NCBI RefSeq assembly: GCF_946463545.1
Contig: NZ_OX296583.1
Location: forward strand, 1,496,902 to 1,560,901
DNA length: 64,000 nucleotides
Source of the DNA: Methanothermococcus thermolithotrophicus DSM 2095
GTDB lineage: Archaea > AGJL01 > Methanococci > Methanococcales > Methanococcaceae
Direction of reading: 5' to 3'
Part shown: piece after piece, positions 9,018 through 18,103 of the stretch
Layout: each line of letters starts with the position of its first letter
How positions within the stretch are numbered: the first letter of the stretch is position 1
Translations under genes and position numbers: made by a program
The notes under the pieces: generated by a model
Database searches by the model: none
The model's input: the letters and a program-made list of their open reading frames with translations, nothing else
Told to the model about the DNA's origin: nothing

Positions 9018-9839
9018 ATGGAATTGGGATTAAAAATAGAAGATGCGCTAAAAGTAAACAAAGATTTAGAAAAATACGTTTTTTACAAGGATGGAAAGCC
9101 TAAAATAGATTTTAAAAATAAAGAGGCTTTATACCATTATAACAAGGCGATTTTGAAAGAATTGTTTAGCATAGAACTTGAATTTCACGCTGACGCCCTC
9201 ATACCAACACCAATAAACAGATTCATGTTTGTGAAGAATGTATTTGATAAATTCAATGCAACCACGGAAGGTAATGGCATAAAAAAGGTTTTGGAGATTG
9301 GCACAGGCTCAGGGATAATTTCCATAATGATTGCAAAGTACTATGGGTGTGAGGTTTACGCTACCGAAACAATAGATGACTACATACGCCTTGCAACTGA
9401 AAATGTAGGGAGAAATAACCTATCCAACAAGATAAAAATAATTAATTCGAGGGGCAAAATAATTAATGGAATTGAAGAGTTAGAAAATGAAAAGTTTGAC
9501 TTGATAATTTCCTATCCTCCGTTTTATGGGGTTAATTCCGTACCTTCAAAGAGGAGTTTTGGAGGAGCTCTTGCTACGGACGTGGAGTTAATAGGTGGTG
9601 GAAAGTATGGTGAAGAATTTTCTTTAAAAATCATAGAGGAAGGGATTAACTATCTAAATAAAAATGGATTAATAGCAATTATGTTCCCACACAAACCATT
9701 AGAACGAAGAATTTTAGTAGAAGATAAAATAAAAGAAGTGGGTTTAAAATTAGAAAAGGATGAAATAAAAACTGGGAAAAGAATAAGGCACATAATTAAG
9801 GGACGTCTTTGTAGTTGTTCTGCAAATGACTATGACTAA
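9018..9839 (+). CDS. SAM-dependent methyltransferase, METTL16/RlmF-like
   Basis: A 273-residue class-I methyltransferase. SAM motif I is VLEIGTGSGIISIMIA near residue 92, and the catalytic-loop motif is YPPF near 173 (LIISYPPFYGV). An upstream segment HADALIPTPINRFMFV resembles the lead-in of the METTL16/RlmF family, which methylates adenines in rRNA or snRNA using an NPPF motif; here Asn is replaced by Tyr. The substrate is therefore open. The start has GTGAAATC upstream. The gene stands alone, divergent from mre11, with a 265-bp AT-rich promoter region between them. Confidence 0.75.
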   Translation: MELGLKIEDALKVNKDLEKYVFYKDGKPKIDFKNKEALYHYNKAILKELFSIELEFHADALIPTPINRFMFVKNVFDKFNATTEGNGIKKVLEIGTGSGIISIMIAKYYGCEVYATETIDDYIRLATENVGRNNLSNKIKIINSRGKIINGIEELENEKFDLIISYPPFYGVNSVPSKRSFGGALATDVELIGGGKYGEEFSLKIIEEGINYLNKNGLIAIMFPHKPLERRILVEDKIKEVGLKLEKDEIKTGKRIRHIIKGRLCSCSANDYD

Positions 9840-10045
9840 CATTTGCCAATTTTTAGTAAATCGTTTTTTAGTGTAGTAGCACGTATAAAACAACGTCTAT
9901 TTTTTATTATAATATTAAGCGATATTCTGTTTTCTAATTTTTTACCAATTATGAACCACTAATGATTATGATTTTAACCATATCTCCATTTTGTTACTAA
10001 AATCAATTAAAGACTTGTGAACGATCTAAAAAAAGATTAATTATG

Positions 10046-10534
10046 TTAAATTTCTTTAAGGTCCTTACAAATACAAAATTCGCATAATGAGTATTCGTTA
10101 GTTTGTCTATTTTTTACGGGGCAGTAATATTCTCCATTTTTTTTGGTGATTGTTAAACCACCTGGAAACCGTGTAGTTAAGGCGTGCAATGGTTTTTTAG
10201 CAATAAAAACCAAATATGGAACTACAATTTTTGATAGCTTCATGAAAGATTTTTCTTCAGGTATTCCTTTACTAAATCTGTCTATTCGTTCCAATAAATT
10301 TTTTAATTTTTCTTCTTCAATTTCAAAATTTTCTATTTCTTCTTCTTTTTTTCCTTTTATCTCCTTTAAGGTATCTAAAAAATATTCAATGGTGTCTTTC
10401 ATATATCCTTCCTGGTAATCCTTAGGCAGATACTTCATCTCCTTTTCTAGATATATTCTAACATTCATTAAATCATATATACTGAATTCATGGGCCTTTG
10501 TTTTCAGCTCAGCAAATAGTCTCTTGCTGTTCAT
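10046..10534 (-). CDS. DUF2115 / UPF0305 family protein
   Basis: A 162-residue protein of a family found mainly in methanogens, with no assigned function. The N-terminal two thirds are helical and charged. The middle has LHALTTRFPGGLTI. The C-terminus holds four cysteines (YCPVKNRQ, then LCEFCICKDL) that could bind metal. It starts 26 bp downstream of the CCC1/VIT1 transporter stop on the same strand, so the two are probably cotranscribed; a link to iron or manganese handling is possible but only suggested by this neighbourhood. Confidence 0.75.
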   Translation of the reverse strand: MNSKRLFAELKTKAHEFSIYDLMNVRIYLEKEMKYLPKDYQEGYMKDTIEYFLDTLKEIKGKKEEEIENFEIEEEKLKNLLERIDRFSKGIPEEKSFMKLSKIVVPYLVFIAKKPLHALTTRFPGGLTITKKNGEYYCPVKNRQTNEYSLCEFCICKDLKEI

Positions 10535-10559
10535 TTTTTCACTTTTTCACTTTTTTATA

Positions 10560-11126
10560 TTAGTTAAACATATTTTCAACTGCAAAACATACAATAGCTA
10601 CCAGTACGCCGCCCAATACCATTTTCAAACCAGCTAATACCAAGTTTTCCTTTGATAGTCTTCCAATAAATATTCCCAATCCAAAAAGTATGGCCAGGGT
10701 TACCAGTATAGCTACCAAAATGGCAGTAGTTGGTTTGAATAAGAAAAATGGAATCACTGGAACGATAGAACCAACCATTGTTGAAATTCCATCAATTACA
10801 CCACTAAATAGGGTTTCATTTAATGCCTTTTTATAGAATAGAGTCTTCTTTAAGTAACCATCTTCTTTTAAGAGTGTTTTTTCCTGGAGCCCCCTTTGCC
10901 CTTCTAACATGGCTCTTTCTGCAGTTAATGCCCCTAAAATATTTGATATTCCGTTTGCCAATCCTCCACCAATCCCCGCGGCGATTATTATCGAAGGGTC
11001 ACCACTACTGGCCCCTATTACCACACCTAATGTGGATAATGAACCATCAATAAGCCCTCTTATTACATACCTCATGTCAAATGTTCCCATTTTAAAACTC
11101 GATATAGTATCTTTTAAGCTCACCAT
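10560..11126 (-). CDS. VIT1/CCC1 family predicted iron/manganese transporter
   Basis: A 188-residue membrane protein of the VIT1/CCC1 family. Features are RYVIRGLIDGSLSTLGVVIGAS in the first span, a glycine-rich second span (GIGGGLANGISNILGALTAERAM), and three more hydrophobic spans to the end, which gives the five-helix plan of the family. It lacks the long cytosolic metal-binding insertion of plant VIT1, being closer to a short archaeal subgroup. Family members export or sequester Fe2+ or Mn2+. GGGGATAT precedes the start. It lies between sulP and DUF2115 genes on the same strand, 87 bp after sulP. Confidence 0.8.
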   Translation of the reverse strand: MVSLKDTISSFKMGTFDMRYVIRGLIDGSLSTLGVVIGASSGDPSIIIAAGIGGGLANGISNILGALTAERAMLEGQRGLQEKTLLKEDGYLKKTLFYKKALNETLFSGVIDGISTMVGSIVPVIPFFLFKPTTAILVAILVTLAILFGLGIFIGRLSKENLVLAGLKMVLGGVLVAIVCFAVENMFN

Positions 11127-11213
11127 ATATCCCCTATTTTTAATTTTATTTTATTTACTTTTGTTTCACTTTTTAAACTTTATGATGGGACATATATTGT
11201 TGATTATATTGGC

Positions 11214-12842
11214 TTATCCCAGCCTATCATCGGCCACCGGCCATATTATATTATCTATAACACTCACTTCAACAATGTTATCTGCTTTTTTAATTAATTT
11301 ATAACAGTCATCGCTTAGATTAAGAAGATGTAGTCTTTTTCCATATTGGGCATATCTTTCAGTAATATTGTTAATTGCTTCAATTGCCGAATGGTCACAG
11401 ACCCGTGATTTTTTAAAATCTATTACAACATCATCTGGGTCATTCCGAAAATCAAATAAATCCTTGAATGATGTTGCAGATGCAAAGAAAAGGGGTCCAT
11501 CAAGTCTATATACTTTTTTGTTCCCTCTCGTCTCTTTCTCGGCACGTATGTGTTTCCCATGCTCCCATGCAAATGCAAGAGCTGATACAATGATTCCCGC
11601 AAAAACAGCAATTGCTAAATCGTAAATTACAGTTATGGCAGATACCAATATGAGAATAATGGCATCTGATTTTGGAATTTGTCTAATAATACGGAAGCTC
11701 GACCATTCAAAAGTGCCTATAACTACCATAAACATCACACCAACGAGTGCAGCAAGTGGTATGAGCTCTATAAGGGATGACCCCCATACTACGAATATCA
11801 GTAGAAATATTGCAGCGGCAATTCCCGAAGCTCGTCCTCTACCTCCTGCCCGTACGTTAATCATGCTCTGGCCAATCATGGCACAGCCTCCCATACCTCC
11901 AAAGAAACCATTAACTAAGTTTGCTATACCCTGACCAACACACTCTTTGTTTCCTCTTCCCCGTGTTTCAGTGAGCTCATCAATAAGCCTCATAGTCATA
12001 AGGGATTCAATCAAACCTACAGCTGCAGCAAGTATTGAATAGGGCAGTATTGTTTTAAGAGCTTCCATTGTGAAAGGAATATTCGGAATGCTGAATGACG
12101 GTAATGATGCTGCAACAGTTGTTTTTGTTGGGTCGATCATCTTTACAAAGTCAAGTACTGTAAGAACTTCATAACCAGAATGGTTTAAAAAGTATGAAAT
12201 AACTGTAACTACAACTATTGCTGCTAGTGTGGCAGGCACTGCTTTTGTAATCCTTGGAAGGAATCTGCTAATAATCATTGTTAGTGCAATGAGTGCAAAC
12301 ATAATTAACAGTGTTGGGGTGGGAAGCAGTGTTGCATCAGGTCCTGTACCAGTATAGAACTGTCCAAGTTGGGACATAAATATGATAATGGCAAGACCGT
12401 TAACAAAACCGAGCATGACAGGGTGTGGAATGAGCCTTACAAACTTTCCAACACGAAACAGTCCAAATAATATTTGAATTACACCCATAAGTGCAACTGC
12501 TGCAAAAAGGTATCCAAGGGCTTGATCCATCCCACCGATTTTTACCTGGGTTATTACCAATGGGGCAAAAATAACTGCCACAGCCCCAGTTGCTCCTGAA
12601 ATCATCCCGGGACGACCGCCCAATACTGCCGCAATTAAGCCCATCATAAATGCTGCATAAAGTCCTATTTTTGGATCTACTCCAACCACAAATGAAAATG
12701 CAATTGCTTCTGGAACCAGCGCCAAGGCAACGGTTAGCCCCGATAATACATCATTTTTAAGGTTACTCGACTTCGGTATTACTAAATCCACTATTTTATT
12801 TTTCGCCTGTTCAGCAGTATTTGTTTGAATTTTTTTAATCAT
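11214..12842 (-). CDS. SulP-family anion (sulfate) transporter with STAS domain
   Basis: A 542-residue transporter. Residues of roughly 30-430 form the membrane domain with the SulP signature near the N-terminus (DVLSGLTVALALVPEAIAFS), many Gly/Ala-rich spans and the INVRAGGRGRAS loop. Residues from about 440 form a cytosolic STAS domain (VVIDFKKSRVCDHSAIEAI). The likely substrate is sulfate, though bicarbonate and other anions are used in the family. Its DNA is visibly richer in G+C, with more CGN and GCC codons than neighbouring genes, and the protein looks bacterial, so gene transfer is plausible. GAGGGAAAC precedes the start. No sulfate-activation gene is in the window. Confidence 0.9.
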   Translation of the reverse strand: MIKKIQTNTAEQAKNKIVDLVIPKSSNLKNDVLSGLTVALALVPEAIAFSFVVGVDPKIGLYAAFMMGLIAAVLGGRPGMISGATGAVAVIFAPLVITQVKIGGMDQALGYLFAAVALMGVIQILFGLFRVGKFVRLIPHPVMLGFVNGLAIIIFMSQLGQFYTGTGPDATLLPTPTLLIMFALIALTMIISRFLPRITKAVPATLAAIVVVTVISYFLNHSGYEVLTVLDFVKMIDPTKTTVAASLPSFSIPNIPFTMEALKTILPYSILAAAVGLIESLMTMRLIDELTETRGRGNKECVGQGIANLVNGFFGGMGGCAMIGQSMINVRAGGRGRASGIAAAIFLLIFVVWGSSLIELIPLAALVGVMFMVVIGTFEWSSFRIIRQIPKSDAIILILVSAITVIYDLAIAVFAGIIVSALAFAWEHGKHIRAEKETRGNKKVYRLDGPLFFASATSFKDLFDFRNDPDDVVIDFKKSRVCDHSAIEAINNITERYAQYGKRLHLLNLSDDCYKLIKKADNIVEVSVIDNIIWPVADDRLG

Positions 12843-13000
12843 GTTTCCCTCTATTATTTCATTGTTTTATTAATATATTTTGTTGTATTTGATCTATTGT
12901 AATATCTGTAAAATCGTAGGTTTTCATAAAAATAAGAATAAATAAAAAACATCCTTAAAAAACAGTATTCGAAACAATCTCTTTATTTAAAAAGGAAAAT

Positions 13001-13038
13001 GTCGATTCACGAAATTTTCGATTTTGAGTTTTGTCGGC
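13001..13038. repeat. Hairpin repeat related to the rad50 insertion
   Basis: This intergenic element between pcc1 and sulP begins GTCGATTCACGAAA and continues into an AAATTTTCG palindrome and TTTTGAGTTTTGTCGG. The first 14 bases match the element inside rad50 (6386) at 13 positions. Its hairpin is weaker than the others, so it may be a decayed copy. Confidence 0.45.
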
Positions 13039-13060
13039 ATATGTAATTATTTAGTTTTAT

Positions 13061-13288
13061 TTATTTTTCATTTATTCCAATAATATCAATTGCCATATCA
13101 TAATTGATAAAATAATCGTCAAGTATGTTTTTTAATGAACCTACTGAATTTGTTTTTATCAATAATTTTAAGTTTCTTAAGTTTTTATCATAGGTAGTTT
13201 TTATAATCAACCCATCGGATACATCATCAACTTCTAAACTTTTAAATATTTCCTCACTTGCCGGAATTTCCATTTTAAATTCTATCAT
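13061..13288 (-). CDS. pcc1: KEOPS complex subunit Pcc1
   Basis: A 75-residue protein with the Pcc1/CTAG fold pattern: an N-terminal beta strand (MIEFKMEIPASEEIFKSL) ending in the family-typical SLEVDD, a central strand pair (GLIIKTTY, LKLLIKTNS) and a C-terminal helix with SLKNILDDYF. Pcc1 dimerises the KEOPS complex that adds the threonylcarbamoyl group to A37 of ANN-decoding tRNAs. It is 75 bp upstream (in coding sense, downstream) of the PP-loop ATPase gene on the same strand. The protein is small, so the assignment rests on pattern and length. Confidence 0.6.
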   Translation of the reverse strand: MIEFKMEIPASEEIFKSLEVDDVSDGLIIKTTYDKNLRNLKLLIKTNSVGSLKNILDDYFINYDMAIDIIGINEK

Positions 13289-13363
13289 AATCTCCCATAA
13301 ATTATTCTTCCTTAAATCAATATTACTTGGAGTATAAAATTTTAGAATTTGAACATTATCACA

Positions 13364-14236
13364 TTATTCATTGGATTTTAAATCTAGCCCTCTCTTTTTT
13401 AGCTCATCATATACTTCTTCTGGAACTTCTGGACATTTTAGTGCATCTATGGCTTTTTCCCTATCCATTAGTCCATATCTAACCATGGCAGAGATTCTAT
13501 CAAATTCAAAACTAAAACCATGTTTTTCGTGGAATTTTTTTAGTGCAGGACCGAGTACTAAACAGTTTGTAGTATATCCTCCGAGATTTGGTTTTGTCCA
13601 TGGTAGTTTTTTTAAGATCTTGTATCTGTCTTCTTCAGTTAATCGGTAGGCAGCTAAAAGTCTAATCATCATTATTCCGCTTTTCATATTTCTAATTGCA
13701 GTAGTTCCAAATGGGAGCTCATGTCCTGTTACTATTTTATCAATGTTCATATCCTTTGCAAACTTCCATATCTCCCTCATATTAAATTCAGAACAACTTC
13801 TACATGGGGATTCTCCCTTTCCAATTGTCATTTTAAATAATTTAGTATAATCTCTATTTAAAACAACCCAATCAACATTTAAGTATCTCGTAATATTGTA
13901 GCAGTTTTCTAGGGCTTCCCTTGCTAAATAATTGTTATCCACAGTTACACAGAGAGGTTTTAACTTTAACTCTTCTTTTATTAAATATAGGGCCACCACA
14001 CTATCTTTACCGCCTGATAATGCCATTATACAATCGTATTTTTTATTGGACTTTTGAGAAGATGATTTTAGGATTTCTTTGACTTCCTTTTTCATCTTTT
14101 CAAAATCTCTGGGAAACTTTAATGAGTTAATACATTCGGTACATAGTTTTTTCCCATTGTAATCTATTATCTTTCTGTTCTCACTTGTATGGAGACACAT
14201 ATCGCAGTTAATAATTTTAGAACTATCTGTTTTCAT
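13364..14236 (-). CDS. PP-loop ATP pyrophosphatase (adenine nucleotide alpha hydrolase-like)
   Basis: A 290-residue protein with the PP-loop motif SGGKDS near residue 74 and an N-terminal zinc-ribbon-like pair (CDMC, CTEC). A further CRSC lies near 142 and VTGHELPFGTTAIRN near 170. The layout resembles N-type ATP pyrophosphatases that activate tRNA bases or carboxylates (the TtcA/QueC/TilS relatives). The exact substrate is not decidable; tRNA modification is the commonest role, and the neighbouring pcc1 also acts on tRNA. GTGATATC precedes the start. Confidence 0.7.
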   Translation of the reverse strand: MKTDSSKIINCDMCLHTSENRKIIDYNGKKLCTECINSLKFPRDFEKMKKEVKEILKSSSQKSNKKYDCIMALSGGKDSVVALYLIKEELKLKPLCVTVDNNYLAREALENCYNITRYLNVDWVVLNRDYTKLFKMTIGKGESPCRSCSEFNMREIWKFAKDMNIDKIVTGHELPFGTTAIRNMKSGIMMIRLLAAYRLTEEDRYKILKKLPWTKPNLGGYTTNCLVLGPALKKFHEKHGFSFEFDRISAMVRYGLMDREKAIDALKCPEVPEEVYDELKKRGLDLKSNE

Positions 14237-14656
14237 GATATCACGTTATATAATAGTTAATTAATATATAATAATAGTCAAATATATGTCGTTGACAATT
14301 ATATGATGGTATACAATTTTAACTAAACTTATGATTATTTTATAAAATTAAATAATACAATTTTTGGATTTGAATACGAGGAATTTATCTAAATCGTTAG
14401 TTTAAGGATAATGCACACAACTATAAACATTTTAATTTACGCCATAAATAAGTGAAGAATACGTGTAACTAATTTATAAATAAAAAAGTTATACGATATT
14501 CCATACATAATATTCTATACATAATGATGTGTTTATGACATATGTCTTACTTTTTTATCATTAATTGTCGGTAGTTGATTATACTATATTATTAATTTGT
14601 AATGTACTTTAAATATTTTACTTTACATTATATACATTATGTTAATGGTGAGAATT
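14237..14656. other. 420-bp AT-rich divergent promoter region
   Basis: No coding or RNA gene is visible between the PP-loop gene and the U32 gene. It contains TATA-like runs next to both starts (for example ATATAATAATAG near 14270 and TTAATTTGTAATGTAC near 14595). At 14412 is TGCACACAACTATAAA, which recurs before purF at 30344 and, inverted, at 30213. Confidence 0.4.
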
Positions 14657-15898
14657 ATGGTAGAATTATTATCTCCAGCAAGGGATTTAACCTGCTTAAA
14701 AACGGCATTTAAATATGGTGCAGATGCAGTTTACTGCGGATTAAAGGAATTAAACATGCGAGCAACGGCTAAAAACTTTGAAAAAGAAGATTTAAAAGAG
14801 GGAATAGCATTTGCCCACGATATGGATAAAAAAGTTTACCTATGCACAAATACGGTAGTTTATGAAAACGATTTAGAAAAATTAAATGACATCCTGGATT
14901 TTGCAAATAGTGCCGAAGTTGATGCTTTAATTGTAAGTGATTTGGGAACAATGGAACTTGCAAAAGACTATGGATTGGAAGTTCACATGAGTGTTCAAAC
15001 AAACATTACCAACTCTTTAACTGCAAGGTTTTATTCAAAATTTGCAAAAAGAATAATCCTATCTAGAGAGCTCACCTTAAATCAAATAAATGAAATAAGG
15101 AACAATTTAAAAAAACAAAATATCGATTTAGAACTTGAAGGTTTTGTTCACGGAGCTCTATGTGTTGCAGTAAGTGGAAGGTGCTTCCTGAGCTCCTACT
15201 TATTTAACAGGCATGCAAATTGTGGAGACTGTCTTCAACCGTGCAGAAGAAACTGGAAACTTGTAAATGAACATGTTGATGGAACCCATGAGGTTGTATG
15301 TGAGGGTAAATATTTGTTATCCCCTAAAGATTTATGTACTATCGAACATATCCCTGAGCTCATGGAAGCTTTAGACAGTTTTAAAATAGAGGGAAGGGCA
15401 AAGAACGTTGATTATGTCATGAGGGTAACCAAAGTATATAGAACTGCCATAGATTCCGTAATAGATGGTACTTATGAAGAAAAACTGCCGTACTTTAAAA
15501 AAGAACTTGAAAAAGTCTATAACAGGGAGTATGATACCGGTTTTTACTTCAGGGATGTTAAAAAATCTCACGACTTCCAGTATGAAAAAGAAGGAAACGT
15601 TTCAAATTATAAAAAAATCGAAATTGGCTCTGTTGTTAACTACTACAAAAAAGTAGGTGTAGCGGAAATAAAATTAATAAATGACTTGAAAGTAGGGGAT
15701 ACAGTCTTAATCGTAGGGAATAAAACCGGATGTGTGGAAGAGGAAATAGTTTCGATGGAAATAAATCATAAATCCGTAGAAGTTGCTAAAAAAGGAGAAA
15801 GTGTGGGAGTTAAATTAAAAAACGTTGTTAGGGAAAACGATAAGGTATATATTTTAATCGGAGTGAGCGAAGCGAACGAAGAGTTACGAAAATCATGA
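14657..15898 (+). CDS. U32-family peptidase-like protein (RlhA/TrhP type)
   Basis: A 413-residue protein with the U32 N-terminal barrel (MVELLSPARDLTCLKTAFKYGADAVYCG) and the cysteine-rich core FVHGALCVAVSGRCFLSSYL ... CGDCLQPCRR that binds Fe-S in the related RNA-hydroxylating enzymes. Bacterial relatives add hydroxyls to tRNA or rRNA; the archaeal role is not established. The start at 14657 is chosen because GGTGAGAATT immediately precedes it; an upstream ATG at 14639 lacks such a site. The last residues (GVSEANEELRKS) and the stop codon are encoded by an inserted hairpin repeat, so the original C-terminus has probably been replaced. Confidence 0.85.
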   Translation: MVELLSPARDLTCLKTAFKYGADAVYCGLKELNMRATAKNFEKEDLKEGIAFAHDMDKKVYLCTNTVVYENDLEKLNDILDFANSAEVDALIVSDLGTMELAKDYGLEVHMSVQTNITNSLTARFYSKFAKRIILSRELTLNQINEIRNNLKKQNIDLELEGFVHGALCVAVSGRCFLSSYLFNRHANCGDCLQPCRRNWKLVNEHVDGTHEVVCEGKYLLSPKDLCTIEHIPELMEALDSFKIEGRAKNVDYVMRVTKVYRTAIDSVIDGTYEEKLPYFKKELEKVYNREYDTGFYFRDVKKSHDFQYEKEGNVSNYKKIEIGSVVNYYKKVGVAEIKLINDLKVGDTVLIVGNKTGCVEEEIVSMEINHKSVEVAKKGESVGVKLKNVVRENDKVYILIGVSEANEELRKS

Positions 15899-15914
15899 AG
15901 TGATTTTCGTTCAA
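15861..15914. repeat. GAA-triloop hairpin repeat overlapping the U32 gene end
   Basis: GAGTGAGCGAAGCGAACG (15861-15878) contains the GCGAAGC mini-hairpin. It is followed by a perfect 10-bp stem ACGAAAATCA (15886-15895) / TGATTTTCGT (15901-15910) with loop TGAAG, then TCAA. The same plan, with a different stem, is at 19521. The TGA stop of the U32 gene lies inside the hairpin. Confidence 0.75.
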
Positions 15915-15980
15915 AGAAGTTTGATTAAATAATGAATTACTATAAAAACTTTTTTATATTTTAAAACGATATAAAAAATC

Positions 15981-16000
15981 ACCGGACTAAATTTTCCGGT
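15981..16000. promoter_or_regulatory. Candidate NrpR-type operator upstream of nifB
   Basis: ACCGGACTAAATTTTCCGGT is a palindrome with perfect 6-bp arms. In register it reads GGAC-N6-TTCC, one base from the NrpR consensus GGAA-N6-TTCC known from methanococci. It lies just downstream of a TATA-like element (GATATAAAAAAT, 15968-15979), where a repressor would block initiation, and 58 bp before the nifB start. Confidence 0.5.
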
Positions 16001-16057
16001 CATGCTAAGAGAAGACATGACGAAAATTATATTAAAATTTTATTATTGGGGATAATT

Positions 16058-16951
16058 ATGGATAAAAATAAGATGTCGAAATTTGCACATATAACTAAAG
16101 TTCATCCTTGTTACAATGAAAAAATTCACGATAAAATAGGAAGGGTACATCTTCCAGTGGCACCTAAATGTAATATAGCGTGCAGATTCTGTAAGAGGTG
16201 CGTGGGTGAAGAGTCATGCTGTGAAGATAGACCAGGGGTAGCACAGCATATAATGAAACCAGAGGAAGTTGAACCTTATCTGCAAGAGTTACTTAAAAAA
16301 ATGCCCAACTTAAAAGTTGTAGGGATAGCAGGACCTGGGGACAGTTTATTTAACAAAGAAACTTTTGAAACCTTTGAAATTATAGATGAAAAGTTCCCGG
16401 ATTTGGTAAAGTGTCTGTCCACAAATGGTCTTCTGCTTTCAAAGCATGCTAAAAAACTGGCAGATTTGGGTATAAAAACTGTGACAGTTACAGTTAATGC
16501 AGTAGATCCAAAGATATTAAAAGAAATTGTAGATTGGGTTTACTACGACGGTAAGGTGCACAAAGGGGAAGAAGGAGCAGAGATATTAATTAAAAACCAG
16601 ATTGAAGGGGTTCAAAAGGCCTATGATTTAGACATTGTTGTAAAGATAAATACAGTTTTGATTCCTGAAATAAATCTAAATCACGTGGTAGAGGTTTCAA
16701 AAACATTTAAAGATGTTGCATATATGCAAAATATAATCCCACTTATACCAATGTACAAGATGGAGAATTTAAGTAGGCCAACCTGCGATGAAATAAGCAA
16801 CGTAAGGGATGCTGCTGAAGAATACTTGCACCAATTCAGATCATGTCAGCAGTGTAGGGCAGATGCTGCTGGTTTGTTACATGAAACGGAACATTTAAAT
16901 AAAAAAGGAAAGAAACTAGATGTGTATGATTTAAAGCATTTCTCACACTAA
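16058..16951 (+). CDS. nifB: Nitrogenase cofactor biosynthesis radical SAM protein NifB
   Basis: A 297-residue stand-alone NifB, which fuses two Fe4S4 clusters with a carbide into the NifB-co precursor of nitrogenase cofactor. It has the family's N-terminal HPCYNEKIHDKIGRVHLPVAP, the radical SAM motif CNIACRFC, KRCVGEESCCEDRPG, and a C-terminal CQQC, which together supply the extra cluster ligands. There is no NifX-like C-terminal domain, as is usual in methanogens. The start ATG 16058 follows GGGGAT. No other nif gene is in the window; an upstream palindrome suggests nitrogen control. Confidence 0.95.
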   Translation: MDKNKMSKFAHITKVHPCYNEKIHDKIGRVHLPVAPKCNIACRFCKRCVGEESCCEDRPGVAQHIMKPEEVEPYLQELLKKMPNLKVVGIAGPGDSLFNKETFETFEIIDEKFPDLVKCLSTNGLLLSKHAKKLADLGIKTVTVTVNAVDPKILKEIVDWVYYDGKVHKGEEGAEILIKNQIEGVQKAYDLDIVVKINTVLIPEINLNHVVEVSKTFKDVAYMQNIIPLIPMYKMENLSRPTCDEISNVRDAAEEYLHQFRSCQQCRADAAGLLHETEHLNKKGKKLDVYDLKHFSH

Positions 16952-17100
16952 AACTTTTTTATATTATTTTTATATATTAGTTATAGTTTATTTTCATTTT
17001 TGTAAAATCCTGATTTATAGAAAAATATAAAAGATGATATAAAGAAAGACAGGATAGTAAAAACACAAATAATCTAATAGCGATTTTGTAGGTGTTATAG

Positions 17101-17367
17101 ATGGAAAGAGCTGTTATCACAGTTACAGGAATGGATAGGACCGGAATTGTTGCAAGTATTTCAAATACTCTTGCAGAGAACGATGTTAATATATTGGACA
17201 TAAGGCAAACGATAATGGATGATCTTTTTACCATGATCATGCTTGTTGATATTTCAAAAATCGACTTTATAAAATTAAAAGAAGAATTGGACAAATTAGG
17301 GGAAAAAATAGGCGTTAAAATTATAGCCCAACATGAAGATATTTTCAGATATATGCACAGAATTTAA
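17101..17367 (+). CDS. ACT-domain protein (UPF0237)
   Basis: An 88-residue single ACT domain: AVITVTGMDRTGIVASISNTLAENDVNILDI gives the first beta-alpha-beta unit with the ligand-loop glycine, and IMLVDIS the third strand. The family UPF0237 is widespread and thought to bind a small ligand such as an amino acid, but no function is fixed. TAGGTGTTATAG lies before the start. It converges with the marker-17-like gene, 31 bp away. Confidence 0.85.
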   Translation: MERAVITVTGMDRTGIVASISNTLAENDVNILDIRQTIMDDLFTMIMLVDISKIDFIKLKEELDKLGEKIGVKIIAQHEDIFRYMHRI

Positions 17368-17398
17368 ACTGTAAAAAATAAAAATCTTTTTTATTTAC

Positions 17399-17962
17399 TT
17401 ATTTACTTGATTCTAATTCTTCTTTCAACTCAAGACCTTTTTTAGTCCACTCCTCTTCAATAGGCCGTTCTGATGCAATCATAATTATGGCCTTTCCATG
17501 GAGTGTTTTTCTAATTCTCATGCCTTCTGGAAATACTCTATTCATGAAGTCAAGAACTTTGGCTATAAAGTCATCTTTTGCATCATGAATTATCATGTCT
17601 TGGTCCACAGGAGTATCTGTATAAACTTCAAATCTCGAAGGCTGGTCTATTATATTTATCTTTTCAAAGAGCTGCGGTGCATATGTTTCGTCTTCTATCC
17701 TTAACTTGTAGATTTTTTTACCATTTTTTTCCTGTACCTCTTCAATATTTGCCACATCGGTGAGTTTTATTAACTTTGATGTTGATTTAGGTAGTACTCC
17801 AATTATAAAAAAAGGTTCTTCTTCCCTACATATCATCTTTACCTTTACAATAGACTTTCCTAAAACTAAATCTTCAAGTGAGGTTTGAATAATCTTGCTA
17901 TATATTCTTTTTCCAGTTTCATCTTTGCAGTCCACATCGATATAAGCCACAATATCCCTCAT
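17399..17962 (-). CDS. Probable methanogenesis marker protein 17
   Basis: A 187-residue protein whose start MRDIVAYIDVDCKDETGKRIYSKIIQTSLEDLVLG and middle part (VKVKMICREEEPFFIIGVLPKSTSKLIKLTDVANIE) fit my recollection of methanogenesis marker protein 17, one of the McrA-associated markers proposed to help assemble or activate methyl-CoM reductase or F430. No cofactor motif is visible. The region before the start lacks a strong ribosome binding site. It is not beside the other marker genes here. Without a search this assignment is moderate. Confidence 0.55.
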   Translation of the reverse strand: MRDIVAYIDVDCKDETGKRIYSKIIQTSLEDLVLGKSIVKVKMICREEEPFFIIGVLPKSTSKLIKLTDVANIEEVQEKNGKKIYKLRIEDETYAPQLFEKINIIDQPSRFEVYTDTPVDQDMIIHDAKDDFIAKVLDFMNRVFPEGMRIRKTLHGKAIIMIASERPIEEEWTKKGLELKEELESSK

Positions 17963-18103
17963 AATATATCAATAATATTAAAATCTGTTTTTAATAATCT
18001 TGATCAACAAAATAATTATTTAATATGATATTCTATTGTTTGTAAATTCGACTATTATAAATTTACCATATAAAATTTGAAAATAGTGTTTATGATATAA
18101 ATA

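Noticed and set aside
16977..17294. 105-residue minus-strand open frame overlapping the ACT gene
   Set aside because: Antisense of UPF0237, which has a clear ribosome binding site and domain pattern.
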